Part shown: in pieces, positions 8,801 to 17,657 of the stretch
How positions within the stretch are numbered: the stretch's first letter is position 1
Layout: every line of letters begins with the position of its first letter
From: Isohypsibius dastychi
Lineage: Eukaryota > Tardigrada > Eutardigrada > Parachela > Isohypsibiidae
Direction of reading: 5' to 3'
Assembly: GCA_034696485.1 (NCBI GenBank)
Contig: JAQIWT010000480.1
Coordinates: forward strand, 1-19,502
Length of the DNA stretch: 19,502 nucleotides
Program-made: the position numbers and the translations under genes
Notes under the pieces: model-generated
The model's input: the letters and a program-made list of their open reading frames with translations, nothing else
What the model was told of the DNA's origin: nothing
Databases searched by the model: none

Positions 8801-11800
8801 TCAGTTTCGACGGGAGAGGTTTAACCATATTGACCGGAATTATGTGTTTGCGTGTTGCTGGGTCGATGCGAATATTTCGCCGGAAGGGCATTATATTCAA
8901 ACGGTGAGAAACTCGGTGCTTAAGTTTTCAGTACTTGACTTGTAGGTACTAGTAACCAAACTCAAAATCATTTTAATTCACGTAAATTTTAATTTAAATT
9001 TAGTTAGATTAAACTTAATGGGAAATAAAGGTAATAAATTTCAATGAAATAAACTTATAATTCATTTCAATAATTACAATTTTTTTAGCTTTCAAATTGA
9101 CCCAAATCAAAAGTTGGCCGAACTTATGTTAAAACACCAAGTTTAAATAAAATATTAATACTGTACTTCGATAGCGATAACTAATAAAACCCGTCTTGTG
9201 GTAATTTATTTCTTTCGATTTCTGAATCTTACGATGGCTTTGAAACTGAACAGCAATCAGCATATAGTTTAAATGAGATCACTCTAAAAATCCGATCAGG
9301 AGTTCATCACAGACAAAACTGGACATCAGATTTCTTTTCCATAACTCATAGCAGAGGTTTCCTTTCAGTGTGAATCTCTGAGTTCCGTCAGCAGTTCTCC
9401 AAGCCTGTTTAATCCAGATCCATTTCCGCCGTCTCCCCAATAGTGATCACGTGCAGTGTGCTCAACAAGCTTCGATTCTTTCGTTGCCAGAAGTAATCCA
9501 TGAAGATTAGGATGTTGTGAGAATTTAAACTGCAGTGCCTCCCACATAATTCCATCTTTAACATCCTCCCAATCTTTCCTTAGAGGGTATTTCCGGCTGC
9601 CTCCCAACTTTTTCGCCGCCATTGGAGTAGTGCATTGACGTATTTTCTCTTGAATGTCAGGACGTTCAGGAAACTTCATCGCCTGAAAATAGGCTTCTGT
9701 CGTAGCGTAAACCTTTCCGTCGACTTCGATAGGTGCCGGAAAGAAGTTTGACAAGAAACCGAACTCGCCGCTCGTCCCATAAAACTGGATCACTTTTTCT
9801 GGTGGTGCGGTTGTCATTTTCGGGCTGTCGATCTGAAAATCTGAGGGATTGCGCTGGTAGTCAGTTAGTCGTTCTTCGCATCCAAATCAGCGAAACTGGC
9901 TAGAGCTCTTTATTTATTTACTTATACGTGTCCTCCACAATTTAGAGCCCACCCTGCGCATCTACCACATGCACTCACATACGTGGGGTGGGCTCTAAAT
10001 TGTGGAGGACACGTAGATATGATATCTGCTCATATGACATCATCGGGCATTGTATCCAGTGGTTCACGGAATCCTCGATCTCATACAGTATACGTGAGCT
10101 ACCAGATGGTAGCAGATGTTCGACTTGAAAAATTGACAAGCAGTTCTAGGGAACTGTTTTTCTAAGTCCTGATGACTTTCAGTGTGCTTTGATGCATATC
10201 GGCCATCTTCCGACCTTGAGATTATACGGCGTTTAGTAAAGAGTGAAATCTCACAAACTAAGATGGTGGTTGTCAGTACATGTAGTTTATAAATTTCCGG
10301 TGACCTTTAATGTCGTGGTTGACGACGATTAGTCCGTTTTTTTCATGAACTTTTTTGAAATAAACTGCCTGACCTGATAAGCAAGACTGATCCTTTTGCA
10401 ATGTGAGGGTTTCGTAAAAGACCATTTTGAGTACAATACATGACTCGTTATTCAACGTCTGTTTTTTTCAGCTTTCAATGCCGGACAGGCCGGCTCACTA
10501 CGTTTTCTCCGTGATCAGCATGAGCGAGACCTCCGGTTTAGGAGTGCTGGACTATCACGTCCAGTTCGATTCCATTAACCCATTCCACATGGTTGTCGAA
10601 GTTCCCGAAACCATCCACCTCGGAGAATACCTAGGAGTCCGGTGTGCCCTCTTCAACTACTACGAAGAAGAAATGGAGATTCTCATCATTCTCCACGGAT
10701 CACCAGATTATAATTTCATCGAGGTGGGGCCGTTTGGAGCAACTCACTCTTACAACGCTCGACAGGTGCGTGGAACAATTCATCACAGTGTCTGGATGGC
10801 ACCGCAGTCCACAACCGATGTCTACATGCCAATAAGGCCAATAAGGCTAGGCGAAGTTCAGGTCACCATCACGGCGGCTACTCAGCTTGGCGAAGATGTG
10901 GAATCACGAACGTTTAATGTCATCCCGGATGGCACAAAAATGCGCTTCCACACTTGTGTTCCAATCGACCTTACCAATAAAGGAACGATCATCAAATTAC
11001 TGGATATCATGGTTACGGAGAACTATACGGTGCCGTTCCAGATTGACAGGCTGTTCAAAGCTGAGTCCCCGAAGGCTACAATATCAGTTGTCGGTCAGTA
11101 TTTTATTTCGGCAGAGTTCGCGAAACCGATATTATGCGTATATGTTATTCATAACACGTATTTCGTGGATATTTGAGAAAAGGACACCGAAATGAGTTTT
11201 CCGTGGTTGGTATACGTTTATGGGAATAACCAATCAGATTTTCAATGGGCAGTGAAATGGTTGTCTACTATCTGTTTTAATGGGTTTTGCAAAAGTCTAG
11301 TTCTGGACTGTGCATATCCTACACGAATCAACTAGCTGAACCAATCGCTTATGTAATTCGCTTATATCTAAATACAGTATATAGAAAGTCAGCAATAAGT
11401 ATTATAATTGTCTGTTTTCAGGTGATGTTTTCGGACCGATTCTTGGTGACCAAATCGATAGTTACACCATGTTGAATATGCCCCACCAAGGTGGTGAGAT
11501 GTCAGTCTTCAGTTTCGCCATGAACCTGTACTCCCTGGATTTCTTGCGGAGAACCAATCAGCTAACAGAGGAAACCACCAGTCGGCTGTTTAACGCTATG
11601 AACTCATGTATGCCAATTTTCCGTGAAGTGATTGCATGTGCTGACTTGAAACTTCGTTACCACAGTTTACCAGACCATACTGAATTACCAGGATTTCGAC
11701 GGACCTTTCCATCAGTTCATGAACGAAACAAAAGTTGACAACAGTGTCTGGTTGACCGCGTTGACAATACAGGTGTTTGAGGAGAGCCGGAAATTACTAC

Positions 11801-13730
11801 AGTATTCAGATTGGGAAGACTACTTCTATGTCGACCCGCTTATTACTAGCCAAGCAGTCCGCTGGATTCTCAAACACCAAACCGAACTCGGTGCTTTTTA
11901 CGACGAATGGCCCTCACCGTTTGACCGCAAGATGTCTCACCATGTACAATATCATCACTGACCACGAACTCTCTATGAAATGTCATTTATTTTACAGACA
12001 TGGCGTGGGAGGACCAATGAGACAACATGGGATGCCAACAAGGACAAATGGCTGCAAAAGGTCAACGTGGCTCTGACGGCGCAAGTTGTGATAACTCTGA
12101 AAGAAATCGAGTCGTTTTCCAGCAGCCTTGGATCCGTGATTGGGGGTGCTCGACTTGCTGCGGTTCGCTATCTGGAACAAACGTTTCACTTCTTGGTTGA
12201 TCCTTTTGAAGTCGCGATTGTTACTTATGCACTGACTGTAGCGGATAGCTTCATGAAGGACGAAGCTTTCGAGAAGCTAGAATCTATCAAACATTCTCGA
12301 AGTAAGTTATTCTGTCTTTGTTGTTGTTCTGCCAGGAACCGATTGTGTTCAGATGGAATGTTCTTCTGGGTCAAAAGCCGAGTTCGCGCAGCCGAACAGG
12401 AACCAGGCGCAATCTGGCGCAATGCAAAACCATTTACTTCCGCACATATCCCGCAAGAGTTTGAGTCCACCGATATTGCAACTACAGGCTATGCGTTGAT
12501 GGTTTACAATTGGAGGAGGAAATTTCAGGCTGACCGGATCGCAAACTGGTTGAATACTCAAAGACTAAATAACGCCGGATTTAGTAGCACTCAGGTAAGG
12601 AATCATTCGAAGTTTGTGTTTGATTGAAGTATATGATCAAATTTGGAATTTCAGGATAGCTTTGTTGCCCTCAAAGCTCTTATGCAACATTCGTACTTTG
12701 CGAACGTGAGGGAAGCAACTGATATCAACGTAACTATTTCGGCCAGCAGTTCGCCAGGTTTTGAATCGGAGGCCCATATCAAGTTGGAAACGCTTTCTAC
12801 ACTGCATTCAATTGAGGCGTGTAATATTGTTTTCAAAGCTTTCGGAAAGTAATGAGCTGATGCGTCACTGATATGCAGATTCCAAATCCATGGGGTGTAA
12901 TTACCGCTGTTGCAAGAGGCTCTGGTGCCGCCCTTCTTCAACTGGACGTTGAGTACACAGTGGATGCCAGGAGATACATCATCCCACCACCCGTTCAGGC
13001 TTTTGATATCTTTCTTGATGTCACGTATACTGGGAAGAACAATTCTATCATGATATTCCGCCCATGCGCCCGGTAGGTTCACATTCATCCACAGTTGCCG
13101 ATTGGTGTCCATTATTATGACCTTTCTGATTTTTTCCAAGGTGGGTACTGCTGGGGGAGAGTCCTCAAAGTGGAATGGCTGTCATTGATGTTGACATCCC
13201 GAGCGGATATGTTGTCCATCAGCCAGATCTGGAAGACTACTGCGGATCGCAGCCTAACCACTTGTTGCGCTATGCTGAGTTCTACGACGGGAAAGTGTCG
13301 TTTTTCTTTGACTATGTATGTAAAAGTTCATCGCTTTTAGTTTTAGTCATTCCGAAAAGCAGTCACCGTTCTTTAATACACAGCTTGATAACGGACTCAC
13401 ATGTGTGGATGTCCTGGCTACTCGCTGGTATCCAGTGGCGAATCAAACCCGCTTCATAACAGTAAAGGTGTATGATTACTACGCACCAGGTACGATCTCG
13501 AATCCTTTCATGCTGTGGATCGTGGTCATTAAGATTGTCCTGTAGAACGTTTCAACACAACAATCCACGAAGCGCACACATTGTATTCACAGCACATTTG
13601 TCATGTTTGTGGATCGTTCCAGTGTCCATACTGTCCGGATTACAACTCTGCTCAGATTATCACGATCAAGTTGGAAAGTTTGGCCTTTTTGGTAATTCTG
13701 ACACTTTTCATATTGACGAACAACACTTGA
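5900..13730 (+). CDS. Mcr: Macroglobulin complement-related (Mcr/TEP6-like) A2M-family protein, 18 exons, 1627 aa
   Basis: This is a secreted or surface-attached alpha-2-macroglobulin/thioester-protein relative. In Drosophila the LDLa-containing member Mcr acts in septate junctions and phagocytosis. Exons: 5900-6108, 6166-6349, 6420-6588, 6646-6882, 6941-7025, 7085-7208, 7273-7503, 7725-8903, 10472-11093, 11422-11607, 11666-11943, 11998-12301, 12353-12594, 12655-12828, 12879-13072, 13141-13315, 13384-13489, 13546-13730. All phases agree. The least certain join is 12828/12879, with donor GTTTTC. Order of parts: signal peptide (PLLVIGCFVSALS, residues 1-20), MG domains, LDLa (727-763), an RRER basic site just after it, SVVGDVFGPIL leading into the thioester-domain fold, and a receptor-binding MG8 region with SGMAIVDV-like and VYDYYAP motifs. 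A Cys cluster and a hydrophobic tail close the protein. The thioester GCGEQ is replaced by QGGEM (1036-1040). Drosophila Mcr is about 1760 aa. Confidence 0.9.
8664..8774 (+). other. LDL-receptor class A module in the Mcr-like protein
   Basis: Residues about 727-763 show six cysteines and the calcium-cage signature, with GGCYMESQKCDGNWDCRDGT followed by DEGQCE. An LDLa module between the macroglobulin domains and the TED region is the feature that separates Mcr-type proteins from ordinary TEPs, CD109 and A2M. Confidence 0.9.
9365..9817 (-). CDS. NADAR/YbiA-family N-glycosidase, intronless, 150 aa
   Basis: The NADAR (DUF1768, YbiA-like) domain fills the whole protein. Members hydrolyse N-glycosidic bonds of damaged riboflavin-pathway intermediates, and some remove ADP-ribose from nucleobases. 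Landmarks in order are FYGTSGEFGFLSNFFPAPIE, TTEAYFQAMKFPERPDIQEK, GGSRKYPLRKDWEDVKDGIM, then the C-terminal DHYWGDGGNGSGLNRLGELL. These match the conserved FLSNF, T-E-x-Y-x-Q-A-x-K-F, R-x-D-W-x-x-V-K and D-x-x-W-G-D-G-x(n)-N-x-L-G pattern. The ATG follows a clean leader and the length is typical for single-domain members. There is no signal peptide, so a cytosolic or nuclear place is expected. It lies inside Mcr intron 8 on the opposite strand and is the only fully intronless gene in the window. A TTTATT at about 9207 (AATAAA on the minus strand) could be its poly(A) signal. Retrocopy or lateral transfer are both possible. Confidence 0.9.
   Translation of the reverse strand: MTTAPPEKVIQFYGTSGEFGFLSNFFPAPIEVDGKVYATTEAYFQAMKFPERPDIQEKIRQCTTPMAAKKLGGSRKYPLRKDWEDVKDGIMWEALQFKFSQHPNLHGLLLATKESKLVEHTARDHYWGDGGNGSGLNRLGELLTELRDSH
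9925..10015. repeat. Perfect 30-bp-arm inverted repeat with 31-nt spacer
   Basis: The left arm 9925-9954 begins tacgtgtcctccacaattta. The right arm 9986-10015 is its exact reverse complement over 30 positions; pairing stops just outside both ends. The spacer 9955-9985 is unrelated apart from a short ccacat/acgtgg element. It sits about 108 bp upstream of the NADAR start codon and within Mcr intron 8. It could be a fold-back or MITE-like element, or a structured regulatory element. I see no clear target-site duplication. Confidence 0.9.
11094..11421 (+). other. Mcr-like intron 9
   Basis: This 328 bp intron lies between G|GTCAGT and ctgttttcag|GT. The phase-1 join restores the family-typical SVVGDVFGPIL. 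I see nothing else in it. Confidence 0.75.
11487..11501 (+). other. Degenerate thioester site (QGGEM in place of GCGEQ)
   Basis: In canonical thioester proteins the Cys and Gln of GCGEQ form the reactive bond. Here the aligned residues 1036-1040 read Q-G-G-E-M, flanked by the conserved context MLNMPH before and FAMNLYSLDFL after. Both bond-forming residues are gone, so no intramolecular thioester can form. Drosophila Mcr is also known to lack a functional thioester site. Confidence 0.9.
13600..13727 (+). other. Cys cluster and hydrophobic C-terminal tail of the Mcr-like protein
   Basis: The last exon encodes four closely spaced cysteines, CHVCGSFQCPYC (residues 1585-1596), then PDYNSAQ, and a final hydrophobic run LAFLVILTLFIL ending four residues before the stop. 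A small-residue N-S-A followed by a spacer and a terminal hydrophobic run is the layout of a GPI-attachment signal. A short membrane anchor is the alternative. The related CD109 is GPI-linked. Confidence 0.6.
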
Positions 13731-13773
13731 ACAATCCATCACCCACACCTTTCTGTGTCAAATGAGCATGTTT

Positions 13774-13779
13774 AATAAA
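13774..13779 (+). terminator. Poly(A) signal AATAAA of the Mcr-like gene
   Basis: AATAAA lies 43 bp after the stop codon, just before the convergent 3' end of an AADAC-like pseudogene at 13811. Confidence 0.6.
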
Positions 13780-13810
13780 ACAAAGAACATGGTGTATAAG
13801 TACGGCAGTT

Positions 13811-15050
13811 TTAAATTTTGCCTTTCAAATGGCGAACTACCGCATCGACCATCTCTTGTCCAACTCTCATTTCTTGAAAGTAACGAAATGATCCATGAGT
13901 GCCCGGAAACGCCTGAATACCAACAGGCACATGCTCTTCCCGCAGCCGATCGGCAAATGCCATCCCATTACCTTTCAAGATGTCGAAGGTACAAACCAAG
14001 ATTAATGTTGGTGGTAGATCGGCCAGAGACTGCGCCATCAAAGGACACAGATATGGATGCAGACACTTCTCCTGAATTCAACCCAGTGTTCCCTCCATTA
14101 TTTGCGGAACAGCGTTGTCTGTCGTATATGTTCTCAAGTAGTTGTACCCTGGATTTTCGACGAGTCTTTGGCAGAGATGCTCGTTCTTCAATAGTACTGG
14201 CACCAGCTTCCGGTCCTCTTTGTAGAGCATCACAAAGGTCACCACAGCTTGCCGAGGCAGTAACGGGAACTGTTTGAGATAAGATGTTGTCCGGAAGTTG
14301 GAAACTGAGTTGGTGGATAGATAAAAGTTGATTTTTGATGACGAAACCAAGACCTTCATCTCGCATTCCGAGGACGACTCCAGCAGCGATGTTTCCACCT
14401 GCACTGTCTCAAACTATGCTCATTCGTCCTGGGTCGATGTCGTATTCTACGGCATGTTGGTGGAAGTACTTAATTGCATTATAACATTTATTCAGTGGAC
14501 CCGGAAATGGGTGCTCTGGTACCTTGTTGTAAACCAAATTAAGAACTACCGCGTCCAGCTTGTCCAGAAACACCCGATGATGCGTCTCGTAGGTTTCTGT
14601 TACCATTTACGTCCGATACTACAACTTCATGCTTGTGTAGAAGTAACCATTCGCTGGAGCTTATGGCAAGACCTCAGGCGACTTTGCGGCTTTCTGAAGT
14701 CACGATAAAGGGCCCTGTATTCAATTGTATATTTTTGTCACGAAGACAACGATTTATTCGTTAGGGCCGGCCGAAGCCGAGTTTGAATCCATATTTAGCC
14801 TAACAATGAGAAGCATTTAACGGTATGTGTCTGCCATACATGGTAACTGTGTGGAGACCTGCCTACCAAAATTCCATATCACTGATTTTGGAAAGTTTCC
14901 GAACTGCCATCCGATCTTCTGGATACAGCCCATCTGACACGATTTTGTAGAACTGTTTGACAATTACAGTTCCAGCAACGATCGTTACACAACTTCCGAT
15001 TACGGCAGCCTTCACGAACAGGTCCGTCGAAACAACAAAGTCACGAGCGT
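13811..15050 (-). pseudogene. AADAC-like esterase pseudogene
   Basis: This is a decayed paralogue of the intact esterase at 1695-4746. Minus-strand pieces in order: a signal-anchor exon (about 15050-14867, FVKAAVIGSCVTIVAG then KLSKIS, donor GTAGGC, no ATG in frame); a short stretch with EVVVSDVNGN; then LDAVVLNLVYNKVPEHPFPG and IDPGRMSIV. The HGG oxyanion segment that should lie between the last two is missing. At the nucleophile elbow the expected Gly codon GGA reads TGA (14411-14409) directly before DSAGG. A frameshift follows near 14325-14340. A further in-frame TGA lies at 14080-14078, before HPYLCPLMAQSLADLPPTLI. The end keeps FDILKGNG and a GTHG-like His motif, stopping at 13811. With several independent lesions, loss of function is well supported. 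Confidence 0.85.
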
Positions 15051-15299
15051 AACCAAAAAATCACGAGTTTTGTCCGAAGATTTTTATTTATTCAAAGCAT
15101 GAAAATTTCCAAAAAACAGATCGGAAACAAACTGCAACAAAAACTCAAAAAGCAACTTGCAGCATTAGATTTCAAATTTCTGGCAAAACGAAAGGTCACG
15201 CAAGCTCAGGGAAAAACATGGTGCACCCAGGCGATTTTCGACCGAAAAACCAGAAAGTGCTGTGTGTTGTACTCACTACAATTTTTTATTAACAAGGAA

Positions 15300-15700
15300 C
15301 TAAAAAAACCTAGTATCACAAACTGTTGAAAGCTCAGATTTCAAATAGTCGACACAATCCATCATCTGCCGACCGCACCACTCGAACCCGAAGTCCTCAA
15401 AAGTACCCTGGTATCCCGGAAAGCGCGCAACTAGCGTTAGTACAGTACTCCATCACGTTTCAGTCGGTCAGCATACGCCATGCCATCATCTAATAAAACG
15501 TCGTAATCAGATAATGCAAGGAGTTGGCTATATACCTGTCATCATTCGTGCTAGCAAAGGGCATAGATATGGATTCAACATCGTATTGAAGCGATCCAAG
15601 AATTCAGATTTCAGTATAGACTTGGAAGCAGATGCTTCAAATGACTCGTTTTTCTGGATGGCCTCGAATCTCGGATTAGAGTACTGTAAACTGAATCAGT
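15300..15700 (-). pseudogene. Second AADAC-like relic (C-terminal half only)
   Basis: The minus strand reads FEAIQKNESFEASASKSIL, then NPYLCPLLARMMTG, a TAG and a frame change, then SDYDVLLDDGMAYADRLKRD. After that comes FPGYQGTFEDFGFEWCGRQM and CVDYLKSEL, ending at a TAG at 15302-15300. It aligns with the C-terminal third of the intact esterase (DPYLCPLL, FDVLRDEALAYADRL, GFHG, IVDFLK). A 5-bp tandem duplication (agtac twice, 15439-15448) causes a frameshift, and the catalytic-His motif GFHG has become GYQG. No nucleophile-containing part was found upstream. It is probably an old tandem duplicate. Confidence 0.75.
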
Positions 15701-15888
15701 GACCTGGCGAGTTTTCAGGAGAGCTGCGGCCTATTCCGCACGAACTATCATATATTATCGGTCAAAGTCATTAAAAACTAAAGTTACCAGTTTCGGTCTT
15801 CACATTCAAAAAATTATTCCTGTGAGAACAATTAGATAAAATCAACAGAGAAATATAGATTCAAAAGAAGAAAAGATTATCCAAACAT

Positions 15889-16225
15889 TCAGATATTGTC
15901 AACTTTATAACCAAGTTCCATCAGTTCATCTTTCAGGCAGTCGATCTTGAATTTTGCGTGAAAATACTCCGGTTTTGTTTCCTCATAGTTTATGTTGATT
16001 TTTGCCAACGTTAAAGTCGCTTCTTCTTCTGCAACGACAACTTCTCAATAAATTGAATAATCACATCAGAAGCATTTCATGCGTACCGAGGGCATTCGTC
16101 AGATGGGAGAAGAATACCTGCTCCACATAATCTGTATCGGCGGTGTCCAAATAAACTGCTCCCGCAACAGCAAGACTGATATTACGAATCCCATCATCCA
16201 CTGCGCAGTTGTCTGAACGCGAAAA
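15889..16225 (-). CDS. Unrecognised gene, last two exons (partial)
   Basis: Two minus-strand exons join cleanly: 16225-16087, after acceptor tttttctgcag, and 16028-15889, after acceptor cgttgcag, ending in TGA. The intron between them is 58 bp, with donor GTACGC and phase 1 agreeing on both sides. The 92-residue product includes DDGIRNISLAVAGAVYLDTA, DYVEQVFFSHLTNAL, then LTLAKININYEETKPEYFHA and IDCLKDELMELGYKV. It is acidic and helix-rich, without a membrane segment. I do not recognise the family. It lies downstream of the MMP hemopexin exon on the same strand, so it might be the 3' end of that transcript, but nothing proves the link. Confidence 0.45.
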
Positions 16226-17657
16226 CTGCAGAAAAAACCATTTTGAATGAAATCCGTTTTTTTTGAGAGTTTTCGATGTTCTCGAGAACCAGACAGACAC
16301 AAAATTTATTTTGTGAAGGTCTACTGATCTACCAGGAATACGACCAAAAAACAGAGAACGATGAAAAGTGGTATTCCAAACTAAGGGTTCACGTTAAAAC
16401 AAGTTCACTGTGTTCTGACCAGTGGATACTACCTCTCGACAACTAATAACTTGGGTTATTTTCGAAATTAATCGCCGAATCTGTTTAGACTGCTTTCACG
16501 GTAATGGCGTTGAATTTGTTAGTTTACTGGGTGGTACCTGTAAGAACCACATTGTGGAAAGCCCATAGACATTGTATTTAATGCGGTAAGGCCGTCCTTT
16601 TTTGATCGAATCAAAAACTCAGAATACATATCGATCGATAGACCTTGCTAAAACTTCAAATGTCTCTAAACCACTTTCGATTCTGACCAACGGAATTCTT
16701 TAGATGAAATAGTTTAAACGAAGCACGTACGCTTAAAATCCCAAAGTCAGACCAATTCAACTCAAAAAATACTCAATTCGATCTTCACAGTTACGATGAT
16801 TTGGAATAGCAATCAGGTAAAAGCGAAATTCTTTGCACTAGAACGAACAGTACAAAGTAATAATAAACTACCGGTACAAAGTAGTAATAACTCTTATTCT
16901 GACAAAGATCCCATCATTAACGCGTAGAAAACAGACCCCTATGAGTTAAAAGAAGGCAACGAGAACGCTGATGCCGTTGAGTTTTCGAGTAATATCGCTT
17001 GCTGCAGGACTATGCATTTACCGAATCTTTCAATTTTCCACCCTTCCGACTGCAAATCAAATTTTTCGAATTCGAGCAGAGTTAGTAAAAATGAAGTAGT
17101 AAATTATCTTGTAAATTTTTAGGTTTATTCGAGGAAGCGAGAACAATCCGAATTTATTCTTTTCAGAATCAAGAAAAGTTCTTGTTAAAGAAACTCTAAA
17201 AACAACTGTTCAGTAAGTTTTCTTTTCTTAATTCTAGACAGACTAAATTCGGAATGCACTCGCTTCTTCTATGATAGAATAACAGCAATTCGTGCGTTCT
17301 GACCTACCAGTATCTACATTATAAATATAGTTCTCTAGTTCTGAGTTCAGAGAAAAAACCGAAGAACAGTGGCTGGTTGATTCTATTGAAGCGAACAACA
17401 CATCTCATCTATCCGAGCTTTGTCTTTATAACATTGCCAGTTCTCCTTCTAGCAATTAAACAAAAAGATCATTCGAAGAGCAAAACGTATGAAACAGGCA
17501 GAAATATAACACCGAGACAATTCAGGATTTCGGAATATGACAGAAAACCTGTTAGCCATAATTCGACAAGATTAAATAGACTTGAACGGTTCCATACAAA
17601 ATGACAATAATGCACAAAACGTGTTCAAATGGTGAACGCGCGGACCACGTTTCTAAC
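16226..17657. other. Unassigned 1.4 kb stretch between the unknown 3' exons and the MMP exons
   Basis: I found no gene I can defend here. A minus-strand segment near 16645-16550 is open, with MYSEFLIRSKKDGLTALNTM followed by SMGFPQCGSY and a possible AG|GTACC donor. Another at about 17020-16970 follows a ttgcag acceptor. Either could be a small exon of the flanking minus-strand gene. The remainder is AT-rich with many stops on both strands. Confidence 0.35.

Larger units (their letters stand above)
8904..10471 (+). other. Mcr-like intron 8, hosting a nested gene
   Basis: The donor is ACG|GTGAGA at 8904 and the acceptor is tttttttcag ending at 10471, with phase 0 on both sides. At 1568 bp it is by far the longest intron of this gene; most others are 50-70 bp. 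It contains the minus-strand NADAR gene (9817-9365), a perfect inverted repeat (9925-10015) and AT-rich sequence at 8940-9220. I see no coding signal in 10016-10471. Confidence 0.85.

Noticed and set aside
11608-11691. Alternative Mcr-like splice from 11627 to 11692
   Set aside because: The join 11607/11666 keeps phase 1 and restores YQTILNYQDFDGPFHQF, which matches the TEP family much better.
12302-12352. Reading straight through the Mcr-like frame at 12302-12352 without an intron
   Set aside because: The stretch is in frame but encodes an uncharacteristic Cys-rich string. It begins GTAAGT, ends in CAG and is 51 bp, matching the neighbouring introns.
14409-14411. TGA at the nucleophile elbow read as selenocysteine
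   Set aside because: The expected residue is Gly, not Cys or Sec. The copy has further lesions, and I see no sign of a SECIS element.
15099-15329. Lys-rich 76-codon plus-strand frame
   Set aside because: Low-complexity composition without recognisable motifs. It overlaps the end of an AADAC-like relic on the other strand and has no splice context.
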